From contig CBFIBR010000007.1 of NCBI GenBank assembly GCA_965660935.1, positions 1-64,000 of the forward strand: a stretch of DNA of 64,000 nt. Reading direction: 5' to 3'. The notes beneath the pieces are model-generated. The model did not search any database. It saw only the letters and a list, made by a program, of their open reading frames with translations, and was not told where the DNA came from. Of this stretch, positions 7,630 to 16,052 are shown one piece after another. The translations under genes were made by a program, and so were the position numbers. The stretch is from UBA1172 sp002457135. Lineage in GTDB: Bacteria > Pseudomonadota > Alphaproteobacteria > Puniceispirillales > UBA1172. The stretch's first letter is position 1. Each line of letters starts with the position of its first letter.

Positions 7630-8182
7630 TCATTTCAGAGCCTGCACCAATCCGGGGCAGGAGTTCGAGCATCGCGCCCTGATCAATGGCGATACAGCCC
7701 TCGGTGAAAGCCTTGCCTTCGCCGGTGCAATGCAGAAAAATCGCGCTGCCAAGCCCGGGTTCTGGCGGGTCATCATTATAGCCAAGCGGGATGACGACAT
7801 TATAGGCATGATCATCGCGCCACATCCGCTCATGGGAGGCATCAAACGGCAATCGGACCATGCGGTTGTATTGCGCTGAGGCCGGATCATCGCACCAGCC
7901 ATCATCGGGGTTGATTGCTGACAGGCTGAGCGGGGTTTCAGGTTGCGTGAGGCGATCAGGGCGATACAGTACCTCCCGCAATCTCCACACCCCTGCCGGG
8001 GTTGCGCCATCCCCCTCCCGTTTCTGGCCCGGCCCTGTAATCCCGGATTGGCCGACCAGACAGGGAATGGTTCTGTCCCCATAGTGAAACAGGTATCCAT
8101 CAGGCGCAGGGCGGACCGTTATGGTGATGGGCGGGATGGTGATGGGCGGGATGGTGATGGAGGGATGGGATTTTGCTGGCAT
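7616..8182 (-). CDS. YkuD-fold L,D-transpeptidase/carboxypeptidase, no signal peptide
   Basis: 188 residues from ATG 8182; longer in-frame starts would run into the divergent ampG leader. The catalytic cysteine motif reads HCTGEGKAFTEGCIAI, with H151 and C163, and TEGC where most family members have SHGC. YkuD proteins form or break bonds at the meso-DAP L-centre of stem peptides. No signal peptide or membrane segment is seen; the N-terminus is instead a run of Ile-Thr-Ile-Pro-Pro repeats encoded by a 15-bp tandem repeat. A cytoplasmic location beside ampG, amidase and NlpC genes suggests trimming of recycled peptides (L,D-carboxypeptidase) rather than wall cross-linking; this is inference. 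Confidence 0.8.
   Translation of the reverse strand: MPAKSHPSITIPPITIPPITITVRPAPDGYLFHYGDRTIPCLVGQSGITGPGQKREGDGATPAGVWRLREVLYRPDRLTQPETPLSLSAINPDDGWCDDPASAQYNRMVRLPFDASHERMWRDDHAYNVVIPLGYNDDPPEPGLGSAIFLHCTGEGKAFTEGCIAIDQGAMLELLPRIGAGSEMIIEG
8121..8165. repeat. 15-bp tandem repeat in the YkuD gene
   Basis: Two perfect copies of ATGGTGATGGGCGGG (8121-8135, 8136-8150) and a degenerate third. Read on the minus strand the repeat encodes repeated ITIPP units near the N-terminus of the YkuD protein, in frame. Confidence 0.9.
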
Positions 8183-8252
8183 CGGAACAACTCGTGCTTG
8201 ATTATATTGGCACTTTGCCAGCATACTCATAATCGAACACAAAGGACAGGCC

Positions 8253-9593
8253 ATGAATATTGCCAGTTATTTCCGTGGCTACGCGGATAAAAGAATGCTG
8301 CGGATATTTCTTATCGGGGTGATCAGCGGCTTTCCCTGGGTGCTGATCGGCAGCGCCCTCAGTCTCTGGCTCAAGGAAACCGGCCTCGATCGCAGTACTG
8401 TCGGGTTTGCCGGGCTGATCTTTGGGGTTTACGTCATCAACTTTCTCTGGGCGCCGCTGATTGACCGGCTCCCGGTGCCGTATCTCAGCAACCGCATCGG
8501 TGCGCGCAAGGCATGGATTGTCCTGTGCCAGCTGGTGATCATTGCCTGCCTGTTTGGCTGGAGCATGCTGAACCCCTCGGCCAACCTCGCCCTTGTGGTG
8601 GGGATAGGGCTGGTGATTGCCATTGCCTCCGCCACCCAGGATATCACCATTGATGCGTTCCGGATCGAACAGGTCAACACCGATGAAAATGAGGCCATGG
8701 CAGCAGGGGCCGCCATGGCGGTGATCGGCTGGTGGACCGGGTTCAAGCTTGGCGGGCTGTTGATGCTCAGCATTGCCGATAAGCTGGAAAAGGCAGGCTT
8801 TGCCAATTACTGGCCGCTGTCCTTTATCGCGGTGGCCGGGCTGGTGGTGTTGATGCTGCTGGCCCTCCTCCTGATCCCTGAGCCGCGCCGCGCCGCTATC
8901 CCGCAGGAAGGCAGCAATCTCACCCTCGCCAGCATGATCATCTGGATCAAGGAAACCGCGGTTGAACCGCTCGGTGATTTCTTCCGGCGCAACGGGCTGA
9001 AACTTGCGCTTGCCCTGCTCGGGTTCATTTTCCTCTTCAAGATCGGTGAGGCCTTCATGGGTAGGATGTCGATCATCTTCTATCGTGAAATCGGCTTCAG
9101 CAAGACGGATATCGGGCTTTATTCGAAAGGTCTTGGCTGGGTGGTGACGGTTGTCTTCACGCTCATCGGGGGCTGGTTTTCCATGCGGTCGGGGACGGTG
9201 CGGGCGCTGTTTCTGGCGGGGATTGTCATGGCATCGACCAATATCCTCTTCAGCGTTCTGGCCTGGACCGGCAAATCCGAATGGCTCTTTGCCGTGGCGG
9301 TGGTGCTGGATGATCTGGCCGCTGCCTATGCCACGGTGGCGTTTGTTGCCTTTATCTCGCTGCTGGTCAATCGCCGCTATACCGCAACGCAATACGCGCT
9401 CTTGGCCTCCATCGGCACCGCCGGGCGAACCATCATGGCATCATCATCGGGTGTGCTGGTGAACTGGCTGGATGGGGACTGGGGGGTGTTTTTCATCATC
9501 ACCGCCCTGATGGTCATCCCGTCCCTGGTCCTGTTGTGGTGGATTGCGCCCAAGATTATCAGCGCAACCGTCAGGGCCGGGCAAAGCGCGTAG
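8253..9593 (+). CDS. ampG: AmpG-type muropeptide permease (MFS)
   Basis: 446 residues, ATG 8253 with AAGGA about seven bases upstream. About 12 membrane segments. The N-terminal half carries AmpG features: GFPWVLIGSALSLWL in the first segment, FLWAPLIDR, GARKAWI and ASATQDITIDAFR. AmpG imports GlcNAc-anhydroMurNAc and its peptides from the periplasm into the cytoplasm. In this island it is the entry point for everything else. The last 23 bases overlap the convergent NlpC/P60 gene. Confidence 0.92.
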   Translation: MNIASYFRGYADKRMLRIFLIGVISGFPWVLIGSALSLWLKETGLDRSTVGFAGLIFGVYVINFLWAPLIDRLPVPYLSNRIGARKAWIVLCQLVIIACLFGWSMLNPSANLALVVGIGLVIAIASATQDITIDAFRIEQVNTDENEAMAAGAAMAVIGWWTGFKLGGLLMLSIADKLEKAGFANYWPLSFIAVAGLVVLMLLALLLIPEPRRAAIPQEGSNLTLASMIIWIKETAVEPLGDFFRRNGLKLALALLGFIFLFKIGEAFMGRMSIIFYREIGFSKTDIGLYSKGLGWVVTVVFTLIGGWFSMRSGTVRALFLAGIVMASTNILFSVLAWTGKSEWLFAVAVVLDDLAAAYATVAFVAFISLLVNRRYTATQYALLASIGTAGRTIMASSSGVLVNWLDGDWGVFFIITALMVIPSLVLLWWIAPKIISATVRAGQSA

Positions 9594-10338
9594 CCGGAAG
9601 CCCCAATCCCTCAAGCCGGACAAGGGCCTGCTTGAGCGGCTCGGTAGCCGTCATGGCATGGTGCATATTGGCGTGGAGGAGGGTTTCAGCATCCGTCATG
9701 ATCCCGACATGCCCTTTCCAGAACACCAGATCACCGCGCTCAAGGCCATCATCAGGGCTGATCGTCTTCCCGATGGTTTTTTCCTGATCCGATGAATTGC
9801 GCATCACCGGCCTGCCTGCGGCGGCGAGGGCCAGTTGCACCAGGGCAGAACAGTCAATCCCGATACTATCCCGGCCGCCCCAGCGATACGGCACCCCGAT
9901 CAGGCTTTCGGCAATCGCCACCCAGTCATCAACCGAACCATCAAGCGGCATCAGGTGACGGGAGGGCAGATAGCCGATCCGGCCAGCCTCCCCCTCAATC
10001 GCCATCATCCCGTCAGCAGTGATACCGTTACTGGCGGCGTGAACCTGCGCGGCCATGGGCAGCCATGACGGGGTTGATGCCGCCGGTGTCTTGATATCCT
10101 CGCCTGTGGTGAGCAGCGATCTTGGCGCGATGATGCGGTGGGTTGCAGGCGGCAGCGTGCCAATCGCGGAGGCATGCAGCCAGCCCCGGTAATGATCGGT
10201 TTCAAGCGTGATATCGCACCAGTCGCCATCCCTTGCATGGATGGTCACGCTCTCTCCATAGAGGCAATCGGTTTCGCGGCCGCTCCCGGGGTCAGGCGCG
10301 TTCATCAGCGGGGCAGAGGCAACAATGATGGAAGCCAT
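9571..10338 (-). CDS. SH3/NlpC-P60 family cysteine peptidase
   Basis: 255 residues from ATG 10338, whose A is the last base of the amidase TGA (TGATG), so the pair is translationally coupled. Residues about 5-130 form bacterial SH3-like domains; the C-terminal NlpC/P60 domain has YRWGGRDSIGIDCSALV with C163, GHVGIM with H210, and H222 as third residue. Such enzymes cut gamma-D-Glu-meso-DAP, or L-Ala-D-Glu after amidase action, giving stem-peptide fragments. No signal peptide is visible, which fits digestion of imported peptides. Confidence 0.9.
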   Translation of the reverse strand: MASIIVASAPLMNAPDPGSGRETDCLYGESVTIHARDGDWCDITLETDHYRGWLHASAIGTLPPATHRIIAPRSLLTTGEDIKTPAASTPSWLPMAAQVHAASNGITADGMMAIEGEAGRIGYLPSRHLMPLDGSVDDWVAIAESLIGVPYRWGGRDSIGIDCSALVQLALAAAGRPVMRNSSDQEKTIGKTISPDDGLERGDLVFWKGHVGIMTDAETLLHANMHHAMTATEPLKQALVRLEGLGLPATRFARP

Positions 10339-10775
10339 CAGATGATCCCTTTTGATGCAGCCCATGCCGAGGCATCAAAATTGGGGCAGGTTTTTTCCGT
10401 GGACGGAAAATCACAATGCCCGCAGACCCCTGCATCGGGATAGCGTTGCCGCCATTCCACCAGCAGCTGTTCCAGCGCATTCATCTGGGCATCGGTGAAA
10501 TGATTGCGCCCGATCAGGCAGACCCCCAGGCTTTCGGTATTGTGACCATAGACATGCGCCCCAACCCAGAATTCAGGGCGGCAGCGTTCAATCACCCCGT
10601 CACGGGTGATGACAGCATGATAGCCAACCCCGTCCCAGCCAAAGCCCAGATGCATGGCGTGAATATCGCTGGCATTCATCGGCTCATCATCCGGGGTGTC
10701 AGAGCAATGCACCACCAGATAGCGGATCATCTCAGGGCTAAGCGGTTGCGGGGTTGCAGGCATGGGCGCATCCAT
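10338..10775 (-). CDS. N-acetylmuramoyl-L-alanine amidase, T7-lysozyme-like
   Basis: 145 residues, a single Amidase_2 domain. Zinc ligands H23 (VVHCSDT), H120 (CGHCD) and C130 (TCPNFD), with Y52 (VGYH) and K128 in the positions of the catalytic Tyr and Lys of T7 lysozyme; the GWDGVGYH and ESLGVCLIG segments also match that subfamily. No signal peptide. The enzyme cuts the MurNAc-L-Ala bond; in this setting the expected substrate is imported anhydroMurNAc-peptide, the role of AmpD. It overlaps the NlpC gene by one base. Confidence 0.9.
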   Translation of the reverse strand: MDAPMPATPQPLSPEMIRYLVVHCSDTPDDEPMNASDIHAMHLGFGWDGVGYHAVITRDGVIERCRPEFWVGAHVYGHNTESLGVCLIGRNHFTDAQMNALEQLLVEWRQRYPDAGVCGHCDFPSTEKTCPNFDASAWAASKGII

Positions 10776-10869
10776 CAGAAGAATTCATCAGGCCAAGGGA
10801 TGAAATGGGCGTTGACCTGTTCTATGATCATGCCACGAGACCGAACCACCTGCAATTCCCGAGACAGTC

Positions 10870-11544
10870 ATGGCATCATCCCCCCCGCTCCCGGCCGCCG
10901 TCCTCTCTGACATGGACGGGCTTCTGCTCGATACCGAAACAGTATCGAAAAGGGCCTTTGATGTGATGACCGCGCGTCACAGGTTTAAGGATGATGGCCA
11001 TATTTTCATGCAACTGATTGGCCGCAACAAGGCAGCGCATCAGGCTATTTTTGCGGAAACCCTGCCAGCATCGGTCAATCCTGTCAGCTTTGATGATGAC
11101 TGGAAGGCACTGTACCTGTCGATGCTCGAAGACAGCGTTCCGGTCAAGCCCGGGGCGCGGGAGTTGCTCGAATGGCTCAACCGGAACGGGGTTCCGGTCG
11201 CCCTTGTGACCTCATCGGCACGCGCCAAGGCGGTGATGCTGATGCAGCGTGCCGGGCTGTTTGATCTCCTTGATGATGCGGTCTGCGGTGATGACGTCAG
11301 CCACGGCAAGCCTGCCCCTGATATCTACCTCAAGGCCGCTGCAAGACTGGATCAACCCATCACGGATTGCCTGGCGCTGGAGGATTCGGCCAATGGCGTT
11401 CGCGCTGCCCATGCTTCAGGTGCCAGGGTGGTGCAGGTGGTTGATATGGTCCCGCCTGATGAAAACCTGCTCGCCCTGGGGCATGAAGTGGTGGGATCGC
11501 TTGCCGAGCTATCGCGACATTTTGGCTGGGGCTTCACTGATTGA
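10870..11544 (+). CDS. HAD family phosphatase (subfamily IA)
   Basis: 224 residues. Motif I is DMDGLLLDTE (nucleophile D14, acid D16); the cap follows; motif II lies in VTSSA; the later GKPAPDIYLKAA and LEDSANGV motifs mark the beta-phosphoglucomutase/sugar-phosphatase branch. It diverges from the amidase gene with 94 bases between. Given the island a sugar phosphate from wall recycling is an attractive substrate, but HAD-IA sequences do not show specificity, and MupP-like activity on MurNAc-6-P is only a possibility. Confidence 0.82.
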   Translation: MASSPPLPAAVLSDMDGLLLDTETVSKRAFDVMTARHRFKDDGHIFMQLIGRNKAAHQAIFAETLPASVNPVSFDDDWKALYLSMLEDSVPVKPGARELLEWLNRNGVPVALVTSSARAKAVMLMQRAGLFDLLDDAVCGDDVSHGKPAPDIYLKAAARLDQPITDCLALEDSANGVRAAHASGARVVQVVDMVPPDENLLALGHEVVGSLAELSRHFGWGFTD

Positions 11545-11574
11545 AGCCAGCCCGGCACCCCCTATATAAATAGC

Positions 11575-12174
11575 ATGAAACGTTACCTTGCCATTTTTTC
11601 AGTTTTTTTTGTGATCGTTGCTGCCATGATTTATTCCGCGCCAAACACGGCCCTGGCCTCCACTGCCGTCACCGCCCATGACTTTTCGTTTGTCTCAATA
11701 GACGGCGATGACCTGCCGCTCAGCCAGTTTGCCGGTAAGGTCGTGCTGGTGGTCAACACAGCCTCGCAATGCGGGTTCACCCCGCAATACGACGGGTTGC
11801 AACAGCTTTATGAGGATTATCAGGATCAGGGGCTGGTGGTGCTTGGGGTTCCCAGCAATGATTTCGGCCGTCAGGAAAAAGGCACGGCAAAACAGATCAA
11901 GGAATTCTGCCGCGTCAATTTCGATATCAGCTTTCCGATGACCGACAAGACAATCGTCAAGGGCGCAGGTGCGCACCCGTTTTATCAATGGCTCGGGGAA
12001 GAGCTGGGGATGTTTGCCCAGCCACGCTGGAATTTCCACAAATACCTGATCAGCCGTGATGGCCGTGCTGTGAACTGGTTTGCCTCAACAACCCGCCCGC
12101 AAAGCCCGAAACTGCTGGCCGCGGTCAAAGATGCACTGAAGGATCAGGTGGTCGGCACCGGCAAGAACAGCTGA
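11575..12174 (+). CDS. Glutathione peroxidase-like thiol peroxidase, exported
   Basis: 199 residues. An N-terminal hydrophobic stretch (residues 6-28, ending in an AxA-like site) indicates export or a membrane anchor. The peroxidatic residue is cysteine, C66 in NTASQCGFTPQY, not selenocysteine; SNDFGRQE and RWNFHKYLI supply the usual Gln and Trp/Asn. These enzymes reduce lipid or hydrogen peroxides, often with thioredoxin. The gene follows the HAD gene by 30 bases and abuts the convergent soxG with no gap. Confidence 0.92.
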   Translation: MKRYLAIFSVFFVIVAAMIYSAPNTALASTAVTAHDFSFVSIDGDDLPLSQFAGKVVLVVNTASQCGFTPQYDGLQQLYEDYQDQGLVVLGVPSNDFGRQEKGTAKQIKEFCRVNFDISFPMTDKTIVKGAGAHPFYQWLGEELGMFAQPRWNFHKYLISRDGRAVNWFASTTRPQSPKLLAAVKDALKDQVVGTGKNS

Positions 12175-12753
12175 CTATTGCCGGAACGGCGGTGAGCCCA
12201 GGATAGCGTGCAGCACGGTTTCCGCTGATGAACGCTGGGTTAACAGCAGGTAGCGTTTGCCCTCAACGGGTTTGTGCTTTTCCCTCACGATAATGACCCC
12301 GCAATGCTCCATCACCGTGCGCGCCGCGCTGCCGACAGGGAAAGCCTGATCCGAGCAGTCAATCATGGCGAGGCGTTCGAGAACATCGCCAGCCCGTATT
12401 CCCGTGAGCGCCAGTTGCACCCAGCCATCGCTCTGGTCGGTGACGGTGGCGGACTGGCTGAAATCCTTTTCCAGTTGGGCCATCAGCCCTGCGGGTTCAC
12501 CCTTTCGCCGGATAAAGACCTGATCAAGGGCAGAGGCAATGATGGTCTGCCGCCGGACGGTCACGGCCGAGCGCGGATCAGGGGGCGGGCAGTCATAGCG
12601 TTTGCTGAAGGCATTGGCAAAGGCCCTCGCCTTGCCGGTTCGGATAGTCACTGCCGCCAGTGCGATGCCGGTTTCCTCCATCAGCATGCCACCCTCGGTT
12701 TCAATGAGGGTGTTGCCCAGCGCGGCTGTTTCACGCAGTTGATACTCAGTCAT
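12175..12753 (-). CDS. soxG: Sarcosine oxidase gamma subunit
   Basis: 192 residues from ATG 12753; an upstream ATG at 12777 is possible. SoxG is a GcvT-like structural subunit of heterotetrameric sarcosine oxidase, which oxidises sarcosine and passes the methyl group to tetrahydrofolate. Family features are the GWVQLALTGIRAGDVLERL segment and the C-terminal RSSAETVLHAIL. It overlaps the end of soxA by eight bases and is last in the soxB-soxD-soxA-soxG operon. Confidence 0.87.
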   Translation of the reverse strand: MTEYQLRETAALGNTLIETEGGMLMEETGIALAAVTIRTGKARAFANAFSKRYDCPPPDPRSAVTVRRQTIIASALDQVFIRRKGEPAGLMAQLEKDFSQSATVTDQSDGWVQLALTGIRAGDVLERLAMIDCSDQAFPVGSAARTVMEHCGVIIVREKHKPVEGKRYLLLTQRSSAETVLHAILGSPPFRQ

Positions 12754-15709
12754 GCAGCCGTCTCCCCTCAGGATCAATGAAATGGGGGCTTGTGATCTCC
12801 ACCTCGATATCGGTCCCGCGCATGAAATCCACGGCCCGGACGGTGGAGTTCATGCGCTCATACCCGTTCTTCACAAAACCAAGACCGATGGATGAATTGA
12901 GGATCGGGGAATACGCCACCGAAGACATCCAGCCCAGATCATGACTGGCACGGGATGGTGCATCAGTCTCAAGGAAATGCGCCCCAGCGGAGAGCATTTT
13001 GTCAGGATCAACGGGTTTCAGCCCCACCAGGCGTATCCCGTCCCCGCGTGTCAGCTCAGGCCGGTGCGCCATGATGCGGCCGATGAAATCCTTGTTCGGT
13101 GACAGCATCCGCCCCATGCCGAGATGATGGGCCGAGGTCTGGCCGTTCAATTCATTGGCGGTGGCATGGCCCTTTTCGATCCGCATGACGTTGAGCGCCT
13201 CAGTACCATAAGGCGTTACACCGAATTCCTCACCGGCCTGCATCAGCACCCGGGCGAGGGCATCACCAAAGCGGGCAGGGACAGCCAGCTCATAGGCCAG
13301 CTCCCCCGAAAAGGAAATCCGGAACAGCCTTGCCTCAACCCCGCCGCAGATCGTGATCGCGCCGCAAGCCATGAAAGGGAAAGCCGCGTTGGAAAGATCA
13401 ACCCCGTCATCGACAATCTTCTCCAGCAGCCGCCGAGAATTCGGCCCTGCAACGGCAAACTGCGCCGACTGGTCGGTGGCGGAAATCAGCGCGACATCCA
13501 GTTCGGGCCAGAGGCACTGGCGACAGTATTCCAGATGACGATACACCCCGCCTGCATTGGCGGTGGTGGTGGTCATGATGAAATGGTTTTCGGCCATCCG
13601 TGCGGTGGTGCCGTCATCCATGACAAAACCGTCATCACGCAGCATCAGCCCGTAGCGCACCTTGCCGACAGGCAGTTTCGCAAAACCGTTGGCGTAGACG
13701 CGATTGACAAACTCGCCTGCATCCGCCCCCTTGATATCAATCTTGCCGAGGGTTGAGACATCGCATATCCCCACCGATGACCGCGTGGCGATGACTTCAC
13801 GATCCACCGATTCCCGCCAGTGTGTCTCCCCCGGTTGAGGGTACCATTGCGCCCTCAGCCAAAGCCCGGTTTCAACGAAAACAGCGCCGCGTTCCTCAGC
13901 CCAGCGATGCGATGGCGGGATGCGTGTCGGCATGAAATCCGGCCCGCGCCCGCGCCCGGCAAAGGCCCCGATCGGCACCGGCGTGTAGGGCGGGCGGAAA
14001 ATCGTTGTGCCGACCTCATCCATCGACTTGCCCGAAATCTCGGCCATGACAGCAAGCCCGGGGATATTCGCGGTCTTGCCCTGATCGGTGGCCATGCCCA
14101 GCGTGGTGTAGCGTTTCAGGTGTTCAACCGACCGGAAGCCCTCAAGGTGGGATTGCCTGATATCCTTGGTGGTCACATCGTTCTGGAAATCCACCCAGGC
14201 CCGCGCCCTGGATGAGGGGATATGCCAGACAGGGTCAATCCCGAAGGCACGATCCTCACAGTCGGGCATGGCCATTTTAACGGTCTTGCCGCCTAGATCA
14301 CGGGCGGCACTGGTCCCGGCGGTGATGCCGCCCTGCAATGCCTCGGATGTGGCCATTTTACCGGCGGCGGCACCGATCACGTCCATCCCGGGCGGTATCT
14401 CACCCGCCGGGATGAAACCGGCGATGGATGCATCCCATTTCGGCCGCCCGCGATGATGACAGGTCAGATGCACGGTCGGTGACCAGCCGCCTGAAACAGC
14501 GACACTGTCACAGGCCAGCTCCTCCCCGCTCATGAGGGTAATCGACCTGACCCGGGTGCGGCCTTTCGTGTCGGTGATGGCACTGCCCTGGATGACGCGA
14601 ACCCCCGCCGGTGCCGGCAGGTCAATGTCAGAACGGGTATCAATCAGGGCGGCAACCTCAACACCCCTGGAACGGAGGTCATGGGCCGTGCGCCAGCCAT
14701 CGTTGTTGTTGGTGAAAACGATGACGCGCCTGCCCGCCGCCACCGCATAGCGGTTGGCGTATTCGCGCACTGATCCCGCCAGCATGATCCCCGGGCGGTC
14801 GTTATGGCCAAAGGCAATCGGGCGTTCGATTGACCCTGCGGCCAGCACCGCACGCCTGGAATAGATCCGCCACAGAATCTGGCGCGGCTGGTCCCCTCCA
14901 TCGCCGTCTTCCCCGTCATTCAGGTGATCGGTGATGCGTTCCAGCGCGCCGTAAACCCCGTGATCATAGGCACCATAGATCGTGGTTCGCGGCATCATCA
15001 TCACGTTATCCATGGCGGCGAGTTCAGCACAGGCCTGGGCCGCCCATTCAGCACCGGGCATGCCGTCAATCCGTTCACGTTCGGCGTTGAGCCGTCCCCC
15101 CATGATGAAATCCTGTTCGGCCAGAATGACCCTCAACCCGGCGCGTCCGGCGGTCAGTGCCGCCATCAATCCGGCCGGGCCACTGCCGATCACCAGCAGA
15201 TCGCAATGCCGGTAGCCCTTGTCGTAGCGTGACGGGTCATCCTGCCCCGAGAGTGCGCCAAGCCCGGCCGCGCGGCGGATCATCGGCTCATAGAGTTTTT
15301 CCCAGAAAGCCGCTGGCCACATGAAGGTCTTGTAATAGAACCCGGCCCCGAACAGAGGGGAAAAGGCATCATTGACCGACAGGAGGTCCCATTCCAGCGA
15401 GCCGAGATGGTTCTGGCTGCGGGCCACCATGCCGTCATAAAGCTCAGCCACTGTGGCCCTGATATTGGGGTCGGCCATGGCCCCGGTGCCGATGGTGACC
15501 AGCGCGTTGGGTTCCTCCACCCCGGCGGAAAGGATCCCGCGCGGACGGTGATATTTGAAACTGCGGCCAACAAAATGACGGCCATTGGCCAGAAGGGCTG
15601 AGGCCAGCGTGTCACCGGCATAACCGCTTAAACCGGCCCCGTTGAAGCTGAAATCAAGCGGCTTGCGGCGGTTGATCAACCCGCCCTTGAGACGAAAGTC
15701 AGCATCCAT
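12746..15709 (-). CDS. soxA: Sarcosine oxidase alpha subunit
   Basis: 987 residues. Order of parts: an N-terminal 2Fe-2S-like domain with NGRHFVGRSFKYHRPRG, an NAD-binding Rossmann domain (VIGSGPAGLMAAL near 170), a second dinucleotide domain ending in SGGWSPTVHL, and a C-terminal GcvT-type folate-binding domain (ESVDREVIATRSSVGICDVS onward). SoxA binds NAD and folate and channels the formaldehyde-level product to 5,10-methylene-THF. Its ATG overlaps the soxD stop (TGATG). Confidence 0.96.
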   Translation of the reverse strand: MDADFRLKGGLINRRKPLDFSFNGAGLSGYAGDTLASALLANGRHFVGRSFKYHRPRGILSAGVEEPNALVTIGTGAMADPNIRATVAELYDGMVARSQNHLGSLEWDLLSVNDAFSPLFGAGFYYKTFMWPAAFWEKLYEPMIRRAAGLGALSGQDDPSRYDKGYRHCDLLVIGSGPAGLMAALTAGRAGLRVILAEQDFIMGGRLNAERERIDGMPGAEWAAQACAELAAMDNVMMMPRTTIYGAYDHGVYGALERITDHLNDGEDGDGGDQPRQILWRIYSRRAVLAAGSIERPIAFGHNDRPGIMLAGSVREYANRYAVAAGRRVIVFTNNNDGWRTAHDLRSRGVEVAALIDTRSDIDLPAPAGVRVIQGSAITDTKGRTRVRSITLMSGEELACDSVAVSGGWSPTVHLTCHHRGRPKWDASIAGFIPAGEIPPGMDVIGAAAGKMATSEALQGGITAGTSAARDLGGKTVKMAMPDCEDRAFGIDPVWHIPSSRARAWVDFQNDVTTKDIRQSHLEGFRSVEHLKRYTTLGMATDQGKTANIPGLAVMAEISGKSMDEVGTTIFRPPYTPVPIGAFAGRGRGPDFMPTRIPPSHRWAEERGAVFVETGLWLRAQWYPQPGETHWRESVDREVIATRSSVGICDVSTLGKIDIKGADAGEFVNRVYANGFAKLPVGKVRYGLMLRDDGFVMDDGTTARMAENHFIMTTTTANAGGVYRHLEYCRQCLWPELDVALISATDQSAQFAVAGPNSRRLLEKIVDDGVDLSNAAFPFMACGAITICGGVEARLFRISFSGELAYELAVPARFGDALARVLMQAGEEFGVTPYGTEALNVMRIEKGHATANELNGQTSAHHLGMGRMLSPNKDFIGRIMAHRPELTRGDGIRLVGLKPVDPDKMLSAGAHFLETDAPSRASHDLGWMSSVAYSPILNSSIGLGFVKNGYERMNSTVRAVDFMRGTDIEVEITSPHFIDPEGRRLHD

Positions 15710-16023
15710 CAGCCTGCGCCCTCTCTTGTTTTGAGGTTGCGGGCTTTAACGTTGCGGGCCAGCTCAACCTTGATGATGCTGTGGTTGATGGTATCGCGGG
15801 TCACCACCAGCCAGGACCGGTCACCCTGTTCGTGGTACCAAAGCTCCTGATGGGTGCCGGCCGGGTTATCACGCAAATGCAGGTAATCATGAAACGCATC
15901 CATGGCGGCCTGATCAGGCTCACCATTCGGGCCGGGATCAGGGCGTAGCAGGAGCGAGGCATCCCCGAAACAGGTGAACTCGGCGGCATCGCGCGGGCCC
16001 AGCAAAGGGTGATTGATCAGCAT
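15709..16023 (-). CDS. soxD: Sarcosine oxidase delta subunit lacking zinc cysteines
   Basis: 104 residues. The core GPRDAAEF, the RP segment, LRDNPAG and the ELWYHEQGDRSWLVVTRDT region match SoxD and fix the assignment together with operon position. In characterised heterotetrameric enzymes SoxD binds zinc through a CPYC pair near the N-terminus, a later Cys and a His. Here the first pair reads HPLL and the later Cys position is Asp; only the His (YHEQ) remains. Zinc binding is thus probably lost. The C-terminus is longer than usual. Confidence 0.85.
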   Translation of the reverse strand: MLINHPLLGPRDAAEFTCFGDASLLLRPDPGPNGEPDQAAMDAFHDYLHLRDNPAGTHQELWYHEQGDRSWLVVTRDTINHSIIKVELARNVKARNLKTREGAG

Positions 16024-16052
16024 GATATGACGCGCTCCCTCATCCTGGCCCG

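Noticed and set aside
8202..9392. 396-codon minus-strand ORF opposite ampG
   Set aside because: His/Gln/Pro-rich shadow of hydrophobic codons; AmpG on the plus strand has full family motifs.
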